Positions 1 to 8,550 of a stretch of DNA of 51,317 nt are shown here, piece by piece (position 1 is the stretch's first letter; each line of letters starts with the position of its first letter). The translations under genes and the position numbers were made by a program. The stretch is from positions 1 to 51,317 of the forward strand of contig NZ_AVFL01000038.1 in assembly GCF_000576635.1 (NCBI RefSeq), in the 5' to 3' direction. Source of the stretch: Skermanella stibiiresistens SB22 (GTDB taxonomy: Bacteria > Pseudomonadota > Alphaproteobacteria > Azospirillales > Azospirillaceae). The notes under the pieces were generated by a model, which made no database searches, was not told the DNA's origin, and worked only from the letters and a program-made list of their open reading frames with translations.

Positions 1-519
1 GGCGCCACTCCGGCCACCGCCCCCGTCCCCACGCCGCTCGCCACACCGGCGTCACGCCACACGCTGGCCGGCCTCCTGCTCCGCCACCGCGAGGCCGCGG
101 CCGAACTCCGCGCCCTCGACGCCGCGATCACCCAGGCCAAGTCCCGGATGCCGCCATGGGAGCGGCCGCCAGCCTCATTGTCACGCGAGCGATGCCGGTG
201 GCCCGAGTGGACGCGGGCGGATCTGGCGGCGCTCGGCCTTCCCGACACCCTGCCGGCCCGTCCGGCGCTGGCGGATTTCGAGGCCGTCCACCACCGCGCC
301 CTGGTGGCCGCTCCCGCCGATCACGAGGCGTTGGCCGCCCTGCATCACACCCGTGTCGTCGCGTGGGAAGCAAAGCGGAAGCGTCAAGGGGACTGGTCGC
401 GCCGCTCCGGCCTGGATGAGTTGCGGGAACGGCAGGATCTGGCGCGCAACCGGAAAAAGCGGGTCGAACGGGCGATCCTGGCCCTGCTGACCGACCCGGC
501 GGCCGGCTTCGACGCCTGA
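1..519 (+). CDS. Hypothetical protein, C-terminal part (runs in from left edge)
   Basis: The frame is open from the first base to a TGA at 517-519, giving at least 172 residues; the true start lies outside the window. The first internal ATG (148) is not preceded by a ribosome-binding site and the upstream codons have the same high GC3, so I treat it as a partial gene. The visible part is Pro/Ala-rich at first (residues 1-25), then charged and helical, with a Lys/Arg-rich stretch (KRKRQGDW, ARNRKKRVER) near the end that could bind nucleic acid. No family is recognised. The following 320 bases carry a palindromic repeat and no gene. Confidence 0.55.
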   Translation, partial: GATPATAPVPTPLATPASRHTLAGLLLRHREAAAELRALDAAITQAKSRMPPWERPPASLSRERCRWPEWTRADLAALGLPDTLPARPALADFEAVHHRALVAAPADHEALAALHHTRVVAWEAKRKRQGDWSRRSGLDELRERQDLARNRKKRVERAILALLTDPAAGFDA

Positions 520-610
520 CCCTCGCCAACCCAACGGGGCGCCGGCCACTGCCGGCCCCCATGGGCGGCAACGTAAGGAATGGCCAAGGCGATCGGTCAG
601 CGTTTCCGTA

Positions 611-712
611 CAATGGATCCCCGGATCAAGTCCGGGGATGACGGAATAGGGGTATTTTCTTCCGATAATACCTAAAAATCGTCATCCCCGGACTTGATCC
701 GGGGATCCATTG
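611..712. repeat. 33-bp perfect inverted repeat (alphaproteobacterial palindromic element)
   Basis: The arm at 611-643 and the arm at 680-712 are exact reverse complements over 33 bases, separated by 36 bases that contain a smaller dyad (GGTATT at 651-656, AATACC at 667-672). Each arm is itself nearly palindromic around CCCCGGATCAAGTCCGGGG. The CCCCGGACTTGATCCGGGGATCCA unit is, from general knowledge, a frequent interspersed element in alphaproteobacterial genomes. It fills most of the gap between the partial hypothetical and the exonuclease gene. In RNA it would fold into a very stable hairpin and could act as a terminator or RNA-stability element, but no U-tract follows. Confidence 0.85.
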
Positions 713-841
713 AGCAGGAATGTCCCCATACCTCCCGGAACTGCCGCCCACCCCCAACCCCCGCGGCATCTTCCAACATGTGGTTCCGAAAACGGCCAAA
801 CCCGCTTACATAGTGTGGAGCGTGAGGAAGCGGGGAGCTTG

Positions 842-1630
842 ATGAGGATAGTCTACGTCGATACCGAGACCAGCGGGGCCGTCAACGGGCCGGGTGGCTT
901 GGTCGAGATCGCGGTGATCGACCAGGACGGCACGGTGCTGATGGACCAGCTGGTCAACCCGATGCACCCGATCACGCCGTTCTGCACCCAGATCCACGGC
1001 ATCACCGACGAGATGGTCGCCCACTCCCCCACCTGGGACGAGATCCTGCCGGAACTCTCCCGCCTGTTGGAGGGGTCCCACTTCGTCGCCCATAACGTCC
1101 AGTTTGATCTGGCCGTGGTCGGAGAGGCGGCGGCCAACATCGCGGAGCGCACCTGCACGGTGGAGCTGTGCCGCCGCAAGCTGGGTCAGGCGCTCAAGCT
1201 GTCCTTGGCGGCGGAGCGGGCGGGTCACGTCGCCGCCGGGCCGTGGCACCGCGCGGCGGCCGACGCGCTGGCCTGCCGCACCGTCCATGGCTGGCTGGAG
1301 AGCCTGCCCGACCTGACGGCGGAGGAGCGGAAGGCGGTCCGCTCCGCCATCAACCGGGAGAAGGCGGCGCTCAAGTCGGCGCGCAAGGCGTTCGATCCGC
1401 GCCTGGTCAAGGTCAAGCGCGAGCGCTGCCCCGAACCGCTGCGGCGCGGCCAGCCCTGGACCGCCGAACAGGACGAACGCCTGCTGGAGATGTGGGACGG
1501 CGGCGCCGCCGTGGTCGATATCCTGGAACTGTTCCTACGGACACCCGTCTCGATCTTCGCCCGGCTGGTCCACCTCAAGCGGATCGAACCGGCCCACAAC
1601 CCCTACGGCCTCCGCCCCCACCAACCCTAG
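842..1630 (+). CDS. DEDDh-family 3'-5' exonuclease (DnaQ-like) with C-terminal Myb/SANT-like segment
   Basis: Predicted 262-aa 3'-5' exonuclease. The three exonuclease motifs are present: Exo I VDTETSG (Asp7, Glu9), Exo II HNVQFDL (Asp89) and Exo III HRAAADALA (His136, Asp141), which together supply the four metal-binding acidic residues and the His of the DEDDh class (DnaQ epsilon, RNase T, ExoX). After the catalytic domain (about 1-160) comes a basic linker and a segment RRGQPWTAEQDERLLEMW (about 203-250) that looks like a small helix-turn-helix/SANT domain. That is not part of DnaQ or RNase T and may give DNA specificity. The start at 842 is chosen because the fold begins at MRIVYVDTE and GGGGAG lies just upstream; a 44-codon in-frame extension has unlikely composition. 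It ends 14 bases from the convergent peptidase gene. Confidence 0.85.
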   Translation: MRIVYVDTETSGAVNGPGGLVEIAVIDQDGTVLMDQLVNPMHPITPFCTQIHGITDEMVAHSPTWDEILPELSRLLEGSHFVAHNVQFDLAVVGEAAANIAERTCTVELCRRKLGQALKLSLAAERAGHVAAGPWHRAAADALACRTVHGWLESLPDLTAEERKAVRSAINREKAALKSARKAFDPRLVKVKRERCPEPLRRGQPWTAEQDERLLEMWDGGAAVVDILELFLRTPVSIFARLVHLKRIEPAHNPYGLRPHQP

Positions 1631-1644
1631 GCTTTCGAACAAAC

Positions 1645-3036
1645 TCAGCCCTCCGCCATCCGGGCCAGGATGGCGGCGTGGGACCGCATGCCGTTGCGGT
1701 AGCACGCCAGTTCGAACTTCTCGTTGGGCGAATGGATCAGGTCGTCATCCAGCCCGAAGCCGACCAGGATCGAATCGAAGCCCAGGATGCGCTGGATATA
1801 CCCGACCACCGGGATCGAGCCGCCCGACCCGATCAGCACCGGCGGCTTGCCATAGATGTCGGCCAGCCCCGCCATCGCCTTCTTCAGATGCGGCGAATCC
1901 GCGGGAACCTTGATCGCGGGCGAGTTGCCAAACGTCGTCACGTCCCAGCGGCAATCGGCGGGCGTCCTTGCGTCCAGGAAGGCGCGGATGCCGGCCAGGA
2001 TCTTCTTCGGGTCCTGCCCCGCGACCAGCCGGCAGCTGAACTTGGCCGAGGCCCTTGCCGGGATCACCGTCTTCGATCCGGCTCCGGTATAGCCGCCCCA
2101 GATGCCGTTGATGTCGCAGGTCGGCCGCGCCCAGACCCGCTCCAGCGTGCTCCAGCCCTCCTCGCCGCGTGGCGTCTTGAGCCCGACACCCGCCAGGAAT
2201 CCGTCCTCGTCGAAGCCCAGGCCGCGCCACTGCTCGCGCTCCGCTTCCGACAGCGGCGTCACGTCGTCGTAGAAGCCGGGGAACTGGACGCGGCCCTGGT
2301 CGTCGTGGATCTGGGCCAGCACGCGGGTCAGCGCGTTGATCGGGTTCAGCACCCCGCCGCCATACAGGCCGGAATGCAGGTCGTGGCTCGGCCCGTGCAG
2401 CGTCACCTCCAGGTACAGCATGCCGCGCAGCATGTAGGTGATCGCCGGCGTATCGATGTTCCAGCTGTTGGTGTCGGTCACGACGCAGATGTCGGCGCCC
2501 AGCTCCTCCCGGTTGGCCTCCAGGAACGGGACGAGGTTGGGACTGCCGGTCTCCTCCTCGCCCTCGAGCAGCACGGTGATCCGGGCCGGCATGGTGCCGT
2601 GGACGGCGTGCCACGCGCGGAACGCCTCGATGAAGGTCATGACCTGACCCTTGTCGTCGACCGCGCCGCGAGCCACCACCCGCTTGCCATGCTTGGCGTC
2701 CACGATGGTCGGCTCGAACGGCGGGCTGTTCCACAGCTCCAGCGGCTCGGGCGGCTGCACGTCGTAGTGGCCGTAATAGAGCAGGTGCGGCCCTGTTGCA
2801 CCCGGCGGCCCCGGATGGTGCGCCACCACCATCGGATGGCCGGGCGTCTCGCGCAGGCTGGCCTCGAACCCCATGCCGGTCAACTGGTCGGCCAGCCATT
2901 GGGCGGCGCTTCGCGTCTCGTCCTTGTACGTAAAATCGGTGCTGACGCTGCGGATGCGCAGCAGGTCGCACAGGCGGTCGACGGCGCCGTCGAAATCACG
3001 GTCGAGATGGTCCAGCACGGGGGCTACGGCGAGCAT
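1645..3036 (-). CDS. M20-family metallopeptidase (CNDP-type dipeptidase)
   Basis: Predicted 463-aa cytosolic di-zinc peptidase of the M20 family. Metal-ligand and catalytic signatures are in the expected order: YYGHYDVQPPEP (His90, Asp92), ARGAVDDKGQ (Asp127-128), LEGEEETGSPN (catalytic Glu pair about 160-162), VTDTNSW (Asp188) and a late HSPNEKF (His ligand), with DLHSGLYGG in the dimerisation lid. The length and the HYDVQPPEP form fit the carnosinase/Cys-Gly dipeptidase subgroup rather than ArgE or DapE. I start at the ATG at 3036; the frame extends to a TTG at 3105 but that part is weakly conserved in character. The gene is convergent with the exonuclease and is probably involved in peptide turnover. 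Confidence 0.9.
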   Translation of the reverse strand: MLAVAPVLDHLDRDFDGAVDRLCDLLRIRSVSTDFTYKDETRSAAQWLADQLTGMGFEASLRETPGHPMVVAHHPGPPGATGPHLLYYGHYDVQPPEPLELWNSPPFEPTIVDAKHGKRVVARGAVDDKGQVMTFIEAFRAWHAVHGTMPARITVLLEGEEETGSPNLVPFLEANREELGADICVVTDTNSWNIDTPAITYMLRGMLYLEVTLHGPSHDLHSGLYGGGVLNPINALTRVLAQIHDDQGRVQFPGFYDDVTPLSEAEREQWRGLGFDEDGFLAGVGLKTPRGEEGWSTLERVWARPTCDINGIWGGYTGAGSKTVIPARASAKFSCRLVAGQDPKKILAGIRAFLDARTPADCRWDVTTFGNSPAIKVPADSPHLKKAMAGLADIYGKPPVLIGSGGSIPVVGYIQRILGFDSILVGFGLDDDLIHSPNEKFELACYRNGMRSHAAILARMAEG

Positions 3037-3127
3037 GGTGTCAATCCGGTTCTGCGGGATTAAGGGACTATGCGATACCAAAGCAGATGCCGAAGCCACC
3101 GGCAATAGTTCGAGATAAGCCCTGCGG

Positions 3128-3313
3128 TCAGGTCAGCGGGCCGGGTGGATTGTGCATCGGCGGCACCGGGATGGGAGCCGGCGGCTCGTCGATCGGCGGC
3201 GGCGCGTCGGGGTCGGCCGGGTTGTCGGTATCGGGGATGCCAGGGGTCGGCGGGATCGGTCCGGTCATCACGTGTTCCCGGATGTCCAGCACGTCGTCGA
3301 GCGTCTCACGCAT
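3128..3313 (-). CDS. Proline-rich small protein, 61 aa
   Basis: A short reading frame with a strong Shine-Dalgarno (GGAGGAG, 6 bases before ATG 3313) encodes 61 residues. The N-terminal third is a charged helix (MRETLDDVLDIREHVM); the rest is very rich in Pro and Asp (TGPIPPTPGIPDTDNPADP onward), so probably disordered. It lies upstream of the M20 peptidase on the same strand (92 bases between them) and could be co-transcribed with it. No family is recognised. The strong ribosome-binding site is the main reason to call it real. Confidence 0.5.
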   Translation of the reverse strand: MRETLDDVLDIREHVMTGPIPPTPGIPDTDNPADPDAPPPIDEPPAPIPVPPMHNPPGPLT

Positions 3314-3376
3314 GGTGTCTCCTCCGCGTTGAAGGTTTCCCCATGGCAACACGTCAGCCTCATGCCCGTTCCCGAT

Positions 3377-4489
3377 TCAGATCCTGACCAAGTCCGTGAA
3401 CACCTCGTTGAGGAAGCGCGCTATCGTCGCATTGACGAACTTGATGTCAGCCGGTATCACCCCGCTGGCCATATGCCCCTGGTCCGAATCGATCTCCACC
3501 AAACTCGCCTTCGGTATGTGCTTGGCGGCGAACCTCGCGTCGGACGGCGGATGCAGCAGGTCGCGGGTTCCGGGCATCAGCAGCGCCCGCGCCTGGATCT
3601 TGCGGAACGCCGCCGCGTAGTCGCCGCCGTTGGCGATGTCGTGCAGATCCTCGGCGCGCGTCTGATAGATCAGGTCGTTGGCGTCCCAGGCCTTGGCGGT
3701 CTCGGCCGTCTTGGCGTCCAGCCACCCGATCACCTCGCCATTGTCCTTGAACTGGCGGTCCAGCCCGTCCCAGTGGCGGACCCAGACCTCCAGTTGGGCG
3801 GCGGCGGCCCGCAAGCCTTTCTCCGGCTGCTCGACGTAATCGCCGCCGTCCCAGGCCGCGTCGGCCATGATGGTCTGGCGCAGGCTCTCCCAGATCGCGG
3901 TGACCCAGGGCGTCGTCCTGCCCATCGACACGATCGGCACGATCGCCGCCATGGTGTCTGGGTACTGGACCGCCCACTGGTAGGTCTGCATGCCGCCCAT
4001 CGACAGGCCGACCACGGCCAGCAGGCGTTCCAGGTCGAGCCCTTCGGTCACCAGCTTGTGCTGGGCCGTGACCATGTCGCAGATCGAGAACTGGGGAAAG
4101 GCGATGCCGTGCTGGCTCTCGCTGTTGCTGGGGGAGATCGCGCGGCCATTGCCGATCGTGTCGACCGCGATGATGAAGTGCTTTTCCGGGTCCAGCGCCT
4201 TGCCCGGCCCGATCAGGAAGTCGTGGCGATGGTGCGTGCCCATCAGCGACGGCAGCACCAGGATGGCGTTGTTGCCCTGCTCGTTCAGCTGGCCGTGGGT
4301 GACATAGGTCAGGAAGCCGTTCTCGATGACCTGTCCGTTCTCCAGCGGAAAGTCGCCCAGCTCGAACCGATGATGCTCCGGCTCGCCCCGCTTGTCGGCG
4401 AGCGCCACCTCCGGAGCCGCCACCGGCGCCGAGGCCAGGGCGAGCGCCACGCCGACGGCGCGGGCCTTGTTGATCCACTGGTTCATCAT
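3377..4489 (-). CDS. Exported alpha/beta hydrolase, MetX (homoserine O-acetyltransferase)-like fold
   Basis: A 370-aa protein with a signal peptide (Lys8/Arg10 then VGVALALASAPVAAPEVALA), so the mature enzyme should be periplasmic. The nucleophile elbow is GLSMGGMQ (Ser163), with YVTHGQLNEQGNNAILVLPSL upstream forming the strand/oxyanion region and DQGHMASG near the C-terminus supplying the His; the acid is probably the Asp in PGTRDLLHPP. The THGxLN and LSMGGMQxYQWA motifs are shared with MetX-type acyltransferases, but an exported form is more likely a hydrolase. The start is the first of two Met codons behind GGGGGGAGAC. It is divergently transcribed from the phosphatase gene. Substrate unknown. 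Confidence 0.8.
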   Translation of the reverse strand: MMNQWINKARAVGVALALASAPVAAPEVALADKRGEPEHHRFELGDFPLENGQVIENGFLTYVTHGQLNEQGNNAILVLPSLMGTHHRHDFLIGPGKALDPEKHFIIAVDTIGNGRAISPSNSESQHGIAFPQFSICDMVTAQHKLVTEGLDLERLLAVVGLSMGGMQTYQWAVQYPDTMAAIVPIVSMGRTTPWVTAIWESLRQTIMADAAWDGGDYVEQPEKGLRAAAAQLEVWVRHWDGLDRQFKDNGEVIGWLDAKTAETAKAWDANDLIYQTRAEDLHDIANGGDYAAAFRKIQARALLMPGTRDLLHPPSDARFAAKHIPKASLVEIDSDQGHMASGVIPADIKFVNATIARFLNEVFTDLVRI

Positions 4490-4620
4490 GTCTCCCCCCG
4501 TTGGGCTTTGAAGCGCCCTCCTGGGATTGAACACATCGAGCCGACTTCACGCAAGGTTGACCTGAACCGCAGGACAGGCCAGCTTCCCTCCACGAGCGAC
4601 AACCGAAAGCGCCAGGACCG

Positions 4621-5196
4621 ATGACGACCGAGATCGAGACACCCCTGCTCCCCTACCGCATCACCATCTGCGGCCTCGACGAACTGGCCGGCCATGCCCA
4701 GGCCGGCTTCACCCATGTCGTGTCGATCCTCGACCCGGAGCGGGCCGATCCCCAGGACTTCACGGCCTATGCGCCGCACCGCCGTGTGCTGTGGCGGTTC
4801 GACGACACGGTCCGGACCAACCCCGGCATGACCGTCCCGTGCGAGCGCGACGTCCGCAAGATCCTGTCCCTGGGCGAGGAGTTGCTGGCGGAGAAGGCGG
4901 ACCAGCTGCTGATCCATTGCCACGCCGGTGTCTCGCGCTCGACCGCCACCGCCGTCATCCTGATGGCCCAGAACAACCCGGGCCGCGAATCCGACGTCTT
5001 CCGGGAACTGACCCGCGTCCGCCCGCGCAGCTGGCCCAACAGCCTGATGGTTGGCATCGCCGACGAGATCCTCGGCCGCTCCGGCGCCCTGGTCCGCGAG
5101 TTGCGCGCCCACCACGCCAAGGTGGCCGCGGCCTACCCCGACCTCGCCGAGCAGATCGGACGCCACGGCCGAGCCCACGAGTTGCCGACCGCTTAA
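4621..5196 (+). CDS. CX5R (dual-specificity-like) protein phosphatase
   Basis: A 191-aa protein whose signature HCHAGVSRS (Cys100, Arg106) is the phosphate-binding loop of cysteine-based tyrosine/dual-specificity phosphatases; the preceding DDTV (61-64) probably carries the general acid. The start of the protein (ITICGLDELAGH) and the later VRPRSWPNSLMVGIADEIL match small soluble bacterial phosphatases often annotated as tyrosine phosphatases. The start is the ATG at 4621 with AGGA just before it. Its stop overlaps the stop of the convergent livF by 3 bases (TTAA). There is no cognate kinase nearby, so the substrate cannot be deduced. Confidence 0.8.
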   Translation: MTTEIETPLLPYRITICGLDELAGHAQAGFTHVVSILDPERADPQDFTAYAPHRRVLWRFDDTVRTNPGMTVPCERDVRKILSLGEELLAEKADQLLIHCHAGVSRSTATAVILMAQNNPGRESDVFRELTRVRPRSWPNSLMVGIADEILGRSGALVRELRAHHAKVAAAYPDLAEQIGRHGRAHELPTA

Positions 5197-5879
5197 ACTC
5201 CCAGATAGCGCTGCCGAAGCTCCGGCCGCGCGGTCAGTTCCGGGGAGGTTCCGGACCAGACCACCCGGCCCTTCTCGATCATGTAGTGGCGGTCGGCCAG
5301 CCTCAGCATCGGCTCGATGTTCTTGTCGATCAGCAGGATCGACTGGCCGGCCTCCTTCAGCCGGGCGAGGCAGTGCCAGATCTCCTGGCGGACGATGGGG
5401 GCCAGCCCCTCGGTCGCCTCGTCCAGGATGACAAGCCGCGGGTTGGTCATCAGCGCCCTGCCGATCGCCAGCATCTGCTGCTCGCCGCCGGACAGCTGGT
5501 TGCCCATGTTGCCGGCGCGCTCGCGCAGCCGGGGGAACATGTCGTGGATGGCGGCGAGGTCCCATGGCCCCGGCCTGGAGGTCGCGATCAGGTTCTCGCG
5601 CACTGTCAGGTTTCCGAAGATCTGCCGGCCCTCGGGCACCAGCCCCAGCCCCGCCTGGGCCACCCGGAACGCCGGCAGGCCGGAGATCACGGCGCCGTCG
5701 AACCGGATCGTCCCGGCGCGCGGCGGCGTAAGGCCCATGATCGACCGCACCGTCGTGGTCTTGCCCATGCCGTTCCGCCCCAGCAGGGTCACGACCTCGC
5801 CGGAGCCGACTTCCATGGACAGGCCGAACAGCGCCTGGCTGGTGCCATAATACGTCTGGACATCGTCGAGTAGGAGCAT
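5193..5879 (-). CDS. livF: Branched-chain amino acid-type ABC transporter ATPase LivF
   Basis: 228-aa ATP-binding subunit. Walker A GRNGMGKTTT (Lys40), signature LSGGEQQM and Walker B LVILDEATEGL are intact; the MLLLDDVQTYYGTSQALFGLS start and REIWHCLARLKEAGQSILLIDKN fit the LivF clade. It is the last gene of a five-gene minus-strand operon (binding protein, LivH, LivM, LivG, LivF), with 3 bases between the livG stop and its ATG. LivF pairs with LivG to drive import across the inner membrane. The substrate may be branched-chain amino acids or another ligand of this family (amides, aromatic acids); the genes do not decide. Confidence 0.93.
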   Translation of the reverse strand: MLLLDDVQTYYGTSQALFGLSMEVGSGEVVTLLGRNGMGKTTTVRSIMGLTPPRAGTIRFDGAVISGLPAFRVAQAGLGLVPEGRQIFGNLTVRENLIATSRPGPWDLAAIHDMFPRLRERAGNMGNQLSGGEQQMLAIGRALMTNPRLVILDEATEGLAPIVRQEIWHCLARLKEAGQSILLIDKNIEPMLRLADRHYMIEKGRVVWSGTSPELTARPELRQRYLGV

Positions 5880-5882
5880 CGC

Positions 5883-6623
5883 TCAGACTGTCTCCTCGCC
5901 CAGATAGGCCCGGCGCACTTCGGGGTCGGACCGGATCTCGTCCGGCGTGCCGGTGGCGATGACGGCGCCGTTGACCAGCACGGTGATCCAGTCGGCCAGC
6001 GCGAAGACCGCGTCCATGTCGTGTTCCACCAAAAGGATGGTGTAATGGCCCTTCAGCTTCCGCAGCAGCTCGACCATCCCAGCGCCCTCCGCCGGACCCA
6101 TGCCGGCCATCGGCTCATCCAGCAGCAGCATGCGCGGCCCGGTCGCCAGCGCCATGGCGATCTCCAGCTGGCGCCGCTCGCCATGCGACAGCAACTCGGC
6201 CGGAACATCGGCGCGCGGCCCCAGCCCGACCAGGTCCAAGGCTTGCCGCGCCGGCCCGGTCAGCCGCCCGTCGCGTGCGGCATCCCGCCAGAACCGGAAG
6301 CTGTGGCCGGCATGGGCCTGGACCGCCAGCGCCACGTTCGCCAGCGCGGTGAACGGCGGGAACACGCTGGTGATCTGGAACGACCGCGCCAGCCCGGCGG
6401 CGGCCCGGTGCTGGACCGGCAGGGCCGTCACGTCCCGCCCATCGAACAGGACGGCGCCGCCATCCGGCCGCAGCTCCCCGGCCAGCTGGGCGATCAGCGT
6501 CGTCTTGCCGGCGCCATTGGGTCCGATGATGGCGTGAAGCTCGCCCGCCTCGATCGACAGCGACACGTGGTTGGTCGCCACCAGCCCGCCGAAGCGCTTG
6601 TACAGGTCCCGGGTCTCCAGCAT
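5883..6623 (-). CDS. livG: Branched-chain amino acid-type ABC transporter ATPase LivG
   Basis: 246-aa ATPase with Walker A GPNGAGKTTL (Lys40), signature motif LSHGERRQLEIAMAL (His replacing the more common second Gly, as is normal in LivG) and Walker B LLLDEPMAG. The C-terminal VLVNGAVIATGTPDEIRSDPEVRRAYLGEE tail is the LivG hallmark. It lies between livM (3-base gap) and livF, consistent with translational coupling in a single transcript. Confidence 0.93.
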   Translation of the reverse strand: MLETRDLYKRFGGLVATNHVSLSIEAGELHAIIGPNGAGKTTLIAQLAGELRPDGGAVLFDGRDVTALPVQHRAAAGLARSFQITSVFPPFTALANVALAVQAHAGHSFRFWRDAARDGRLTGPARQALDLVGLGPRADVPAELLSHGERRQLEIAMALATGPRMLLLDEPMAGMGPAEGAGMVELLRKLKGHYTILLVEHDMDAVFALADWITVLVNGAVIATGTPDEIRSDPEVRRAYLGEETV

Positions 6624-6626
6624 TGC

Positions 6627-7637
6627 CTATCGATCCTCCCGCGCCGGCCCGGCGATCCATCCCCAGATGCCGCGCCGGGCGAACACCACGACGAACAGCA
6701 GGACGGGGCCCAGGACGATCTGCCAATGCTCCGTCAGATCGGCCAGTCCCTCCTCCAGCAGCAGGAAAGCCGCGGCACCGACGACGGGCCCGAACAGCGT
6801 CCCCATGCCGCCCAGCACGACCATCACGATCAGCTCGCCGGACCGCTGCCACGACATGTATGCGGGACCGACGAACTCCGCCGCGTTCGCCAACAGGGCG
6901 CCCGACAGCCCAGCGCCGGCTCCCGAGATCACGAAGGCGGTCAGCTTGTGCCGATACGGCGAGAAGCCCAGCGCCCTCATGCGCCGCTCGTTGATCCTGG
7001 CTCCCCGCACCACCATGCCGAACCGGCTGCGCGTCAGCCGGCGGCACAGCCAGACGAACACCACCAGGATCGCGAGGCAGACGTAATAGAACGTCGTCTT
7101 GTCGAACAGGTCGATGCTTGACCCGAGCCCACTCTTGTTGTACAGGGCGATGCCATCTTCCCCGCCGTATGTCCGCAGGCCGATCGCCAGATAGAACAGC
7201 ATCTGCGCGAAGGCCAAGGTGATCATGATGAAGGAGATGCCCGTCGTGCGCAGGCTGATCGCTCCGATCGCCAGCGCGAACAGGGCCCCCATCAGCGCCG
7301 CCAGCGGCCAGACGACGAAACCATTTTCCGTCCCCTCGATCACGACCGGCCATGTCATCAGCGGCGAGCCGTCGAAGACATGCCACGACAGGATCCCGAC
7401 GACATAGGCGCCGATCCCGACGAAGGCGGCGTGGCCGAAGCTGACCATGCCGCCATAGCCCAGGATCAGGTCCAGGCTGACCGCCGCCAGGCCGAGGATC
7501 AGGATGCGGGTGAACAGGGTCACGTAGAAACCCTTGCCGATGGCGTCCGCCAGGAACGGCAGGGCCACCAGCAGCGCCAGCCCGATCAGGACCGCCGCCG
7601 TCTCGCGCTTGTTCCCCTCGTTTGTTCTCTCAAGCAT
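6627..7637 (-). CDS. livM: Branched-chain amino acid-type ABC permease LivM
   Basis: 336-aa integral membrane permease with about eight to ten hydrophobic segments. Recognisable LivM landmarks are LDLILGYGGMVSFGHAAFVGIGAY, the ATPase-contact loop GMVVRGARINERRMRALGFSPYRHKL (ending in the FVISGAGAGLSGALLA helix) and GGMGTLFGPVVGAAAF. The ATG at 7637 lies inside the end of livH (8-base overlap), showing translational coupling. Confidence 0.92.
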   Translation of the reverse strand: MLERTNEGNKRETAAVLIGLALLVALPFLADAIGKGFYVTLFTRILILGLAAVSLDLILGYGGMVSFGHAAFVGIGAYVVGILSWHVFDGSPLMTWPVVIEGTENGFVVWPLAALMGALFALAIGAISLRTTGISFIMITLAFAQMLFYLAIGLRTYGGEDGIALYNKSGLGSSIDLFDKTTFYYVCLAILVVFVWLCRRLTRSRFGMVVRGARINERRMRALGFSPYRHKLTAFVISGAGAGLSGALLANAAEFVGPAYMSWQRSGELIVMVVLGGMGTLFGPVVGAAAFLLLEEGLADLTEHWQIVLGPVLLFVVVFARRGIWGWIAGPAREDR

Positions 7638-8550
7638 GGGCCGGAAACAACCCGCGTGGCTTCCAGGCCAGCACCGCCGCCATCAGGATATAGATCGTCA
7701 TCGACGCCAGCGACGCGCCCATGCCATCGGCCTGCGACGGCGGCATCATCGTCCGCAGCACGGTCGGCAGCAGCGCCCGCGCCAAGGTATCGACCATGCC
7801 GACCAGCAGCGCCCCGACCAGGGCGCCCCGGACGGAGCCCAACCCGCCGATCACGATCACCACGAAAGTCAGGATCAGAATGCTCTCGCCCATCCCGACC
7901 TGCACCGCCAGGATCGGCCCGGCCATGGCCCCCGCCAAGGCGGCCAAGGCGGCGCCCAGCCCGAACACCAGGGTGTACAACCGCTTGACGTCGACTCCCA
8001 GCGCCCCCAGCATCTCCCGGTTGGAGGCGCCGGCGCGGATCAGCATGCCCGTCCGCGTCCGGGTGATCAGCAGGTACAGGAAACCCGCCACCGCCAGCCC
8101 GACCGCGATGATCGCAAGCCGGAACGCCGGATAGGGCACGCCGGGGATGATCTCCACCGTGCCGGCCAGCCAGTCCGGCGGCTTCAGGAAGATCGGCTGC
8201 GGACCCCAGACGATTCGCACCAGCTCGTTGAAGAACAGGATCAGCCCGAAGGTCGCGAGCACCTGGTCCAGATGCTCGCGCCGATACAGCGTCCTCAGCG
8301 CCACCACCTCGACCGCCATGCCGATCAGGGCCGCCAGCGGCAAGGCCACCACCATCGCCAGCACGAAGCTCCCGACCAACGGCGTCAGCGTCGCGGTTAG
8401 GTAGGCTCCGATCATGTAGAGGGAACCATGCGCCAGATTGATCATGTCCATGATGCCGAAGACCAGGGTCAGCCCCGCCGCCATCAGGAACAGCATCACC
8501 CCCAGTTGCAGTCCATTGAGCCCCTGCTCGACCAGCAGAAGCGTGTTCAC
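7630..8550 (-). CDS. livH: Branched-chain amino acid-type ABC permease LivH
   Basis: 306-aa permease; LLVEQGLNGLQLGVMLFLMAAGLTLVFGIMDMINLAHGSLYMIGAY is the classic LivH N-terminus and GGLGSVRGALVGALLVGMVDT the C-terminal signature (VVIVIGGLG...). I place the start at the GTG at 8550, which overlaps the stop of the binding-protein gene in a 4-base GTGA; a second GTG at 8559 would add three residues. Neither has a good Shine-Dalgarno, which fits translational coupling. Confidence 0.9.
   Translation of the reverse strand: MNTLLLVEQGLNGLQLGVMLFLMAAGLTLVFGIMDMINLAHGSLYMIGAYLTATLTPLVGSFVLAMVVALPLAALIGMAVEVVALRTLYRREHLDQVLATFGLILFFNELVRIVWGPQPIFLKPPDWLAGTVEIIPGVPYPAFRLAIIAVGLAVAGFLYLLITRTRTGMLIRAGASNREMLGALGVDVKRLYTLVFGLGAALAALAGAMAGPILAVQVGMGESILILTFVVIVIGGLGSVRGALVGALLVGMVDTLARALLPTVLRTMMPPSQADGMGASLASMTIYILMAAVLAWKPRGLFPAHA

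Noticed and set aside
710-841. In-frame 44-codon N-terminal extension of the exonuclease
   Set aside because: Starts inside the inverted repeat, has no conserved content, and the ATG at 842 has a ribosome-binding site.
1168-3063. 631-codon plus-strand ORF
   Set aside because: It is the antisense shadow of the M20 peptidase plus part of the exonuclease in another frame; Arg/Gly/Ala/Pro-rich composition and no family motifs.
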